Assembly (NCBI RefSeq): GCF_009192765.1
Contig: NZ_VOHQ01000013.1
Span: 1-64,000, forward strand
From: Agriterribacter humi
GTDB taxonomy: Bacteria; Bacteroidota; Bacteroidia; Chitinophagales; Chitinophagaceae
Direction of reading: 5' to 3'
Length of the DNA stretch: 64,000 nt
Shown: in pieces, positions 63,734-64,000 of the stretch
Numbering within the stretch: the stretch's first letter is position 1
Layout of the letters: each line of letters starts with the position of its first letter
The notes under the pieces: model-generated
What the model was told of the DNA's origin: nothing
Database searches by the model: none
The model's input: only the letters and a program-made list of their open reading frames with translations
Translations under genes and position numbers: made by a program

Positions 63734-64000
63734 TCAATACCCATATTTATCTTTCCAAAGTTCTTTCAGCCATTTTCTTAATTCTTCTTCCCTGGCATTT
63801 TTGCCCGGATTATAAAAAGCGGTGCCTTTGACCTCGGTGGGCAAATATTCCTGTGGCGAAAAATTTTTCTGATAATCATGCGCATACTGGTAGCCTTTTC
63901 CATAATCTAAGTTTTTCATCAATTTGGTGGGCGCATTGCGTATATGCATGGGCACGGGTAAATCGCCAAATTGTTTAACCGCAGTCAATGCTGCATCTAT
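63734..64000 (-). CDS. rarA: Replication-associated recombination protein A, 5' part outside window
   Basis: The last 88 codons are visible; the frame is open to the right edge. The sequence IDAALTAVKQFGDLPVPMHI, RNAPTKLMKNLDYGKGYQYA HDYQKNF, QEYLPTEVKGTAFYNPG and the terminal KNAREEELRKWLKELWKDKY matches the tetramerisation/C-terminal domain of RarA (MgsA), a AAA ATPase acting at stalled forks. The ATPase domain is outside the window. Family assignment by the conserved HIRNAPTKLMKNLDYGKGYQ pattern. Confidence 0.9.
   Translation of the reverse strand: MDAALTAVKQFGDLPVPMHIRNAPTKLMKNLDYGKGYQYAHDYQKNFSPQEYLPTEVKGTAFYNPGKNAREEELRKWLKELWKDKYGY

Overview
The window looks like chromosomal DNA of a Bacteroidota member, most likely family Chitinophagaceae. 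Supporting signs are a type IX secretion (T9SS) C-terminal sorting domain on a secreted polysaccharide lyase, a GldM-like secreted protein, a Bacteroidota-type rhamnose operon with a fused aldolase/dehydrogenase, a TAnnTTTG-type -7 promoter, near absence of Shine-Dalgarno sequences, and low-complexity intergenic repeats of a kind I associate with this group. No phage, intact IS or CRISPR was seen.

Region 1 (1-25 kb) is a stress and dormancy island. A minus-strand operon (DUF892 ferritin-like protein, alpha/beta hydrolase, phosphoribosyltransferase, universal stress protein, PEP synthase) is divergent from an erythromycin-esterase-like protein across a pair of TGAC-N4-GTCA palindromes 21 bp apart. 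A fatty-acid desaturase, a ZIP metal transporter, Hsp20 and a second universal stress protein follow. A plus-strand operon encodes a coiled-coil protein, acetyl-CoA synthetase, pyruvate dehydrogenase E1 alpha, E1 beta and E2, a stand-alone acyl carrier protein, a short ribosome hibernation factor (HPF) and an SDR enzyme; three genes including rsgA sit between E1 alpha and E1 beta. A nitroreductase and a Balon/baeRF-type eRF1-like hibernation factor follow. The content resembles an unfused version of the mycobacterial DosR set.

The same 25 kb is full of gene relics: a truncated ABC ATPase, a truncated paralogue of the coiled-coil gene, a frameshifted secreted protein, an internally deleted DUF5655 gene, remnants of a COG2187 kinase and of a CDP-alcohol phosphatidyltransferase, a gutted histidine kinase and response regulator, the C-terminus of PolX, and a frameshifted sodium:solute symporter. 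Two copies of a roughly 90-bp sequence lie next to such relics.

Region 2 (25-30 kb) holds L-fuconate dehydratase and an SDR, divergent from an AraC regulator, then tRNA-Glu(UUC). Region 3 (30-34 kb) is core: gapA, pgk and convergent lepA. Region 4 (34.5-44.4 kb) holds a family 8 polysaccharide lyase, a fatty-acid hydroxylase divergent from an acyl-CoA-binding protein, a sugar isomerase divergent from a Gfo/Idh/MocA oxidoreductase, a PlsC acyltransferase and two small-function genes. Region 5 (44.5-51 kb) is a complete L-rhamnose operon (symporter, fused aldolase/lactaldehyde dehydrogenase, mutarotase, isomerase, kinase) behind a promoter with three 10-bp tandem repeats. Region 6 (51.5-64 kb) contains a predicted outer-membrane metallopeptidase, a TetR-MFS unit with a perfect palindromic operator, assorted lipid and housekeeping enzymes, an outer-membrane protein, a 29-residue membrane peptide and the end of rarA. 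Low-complexity intergenic repeat blocks occur from 32 kb onward but were not seen in the island.
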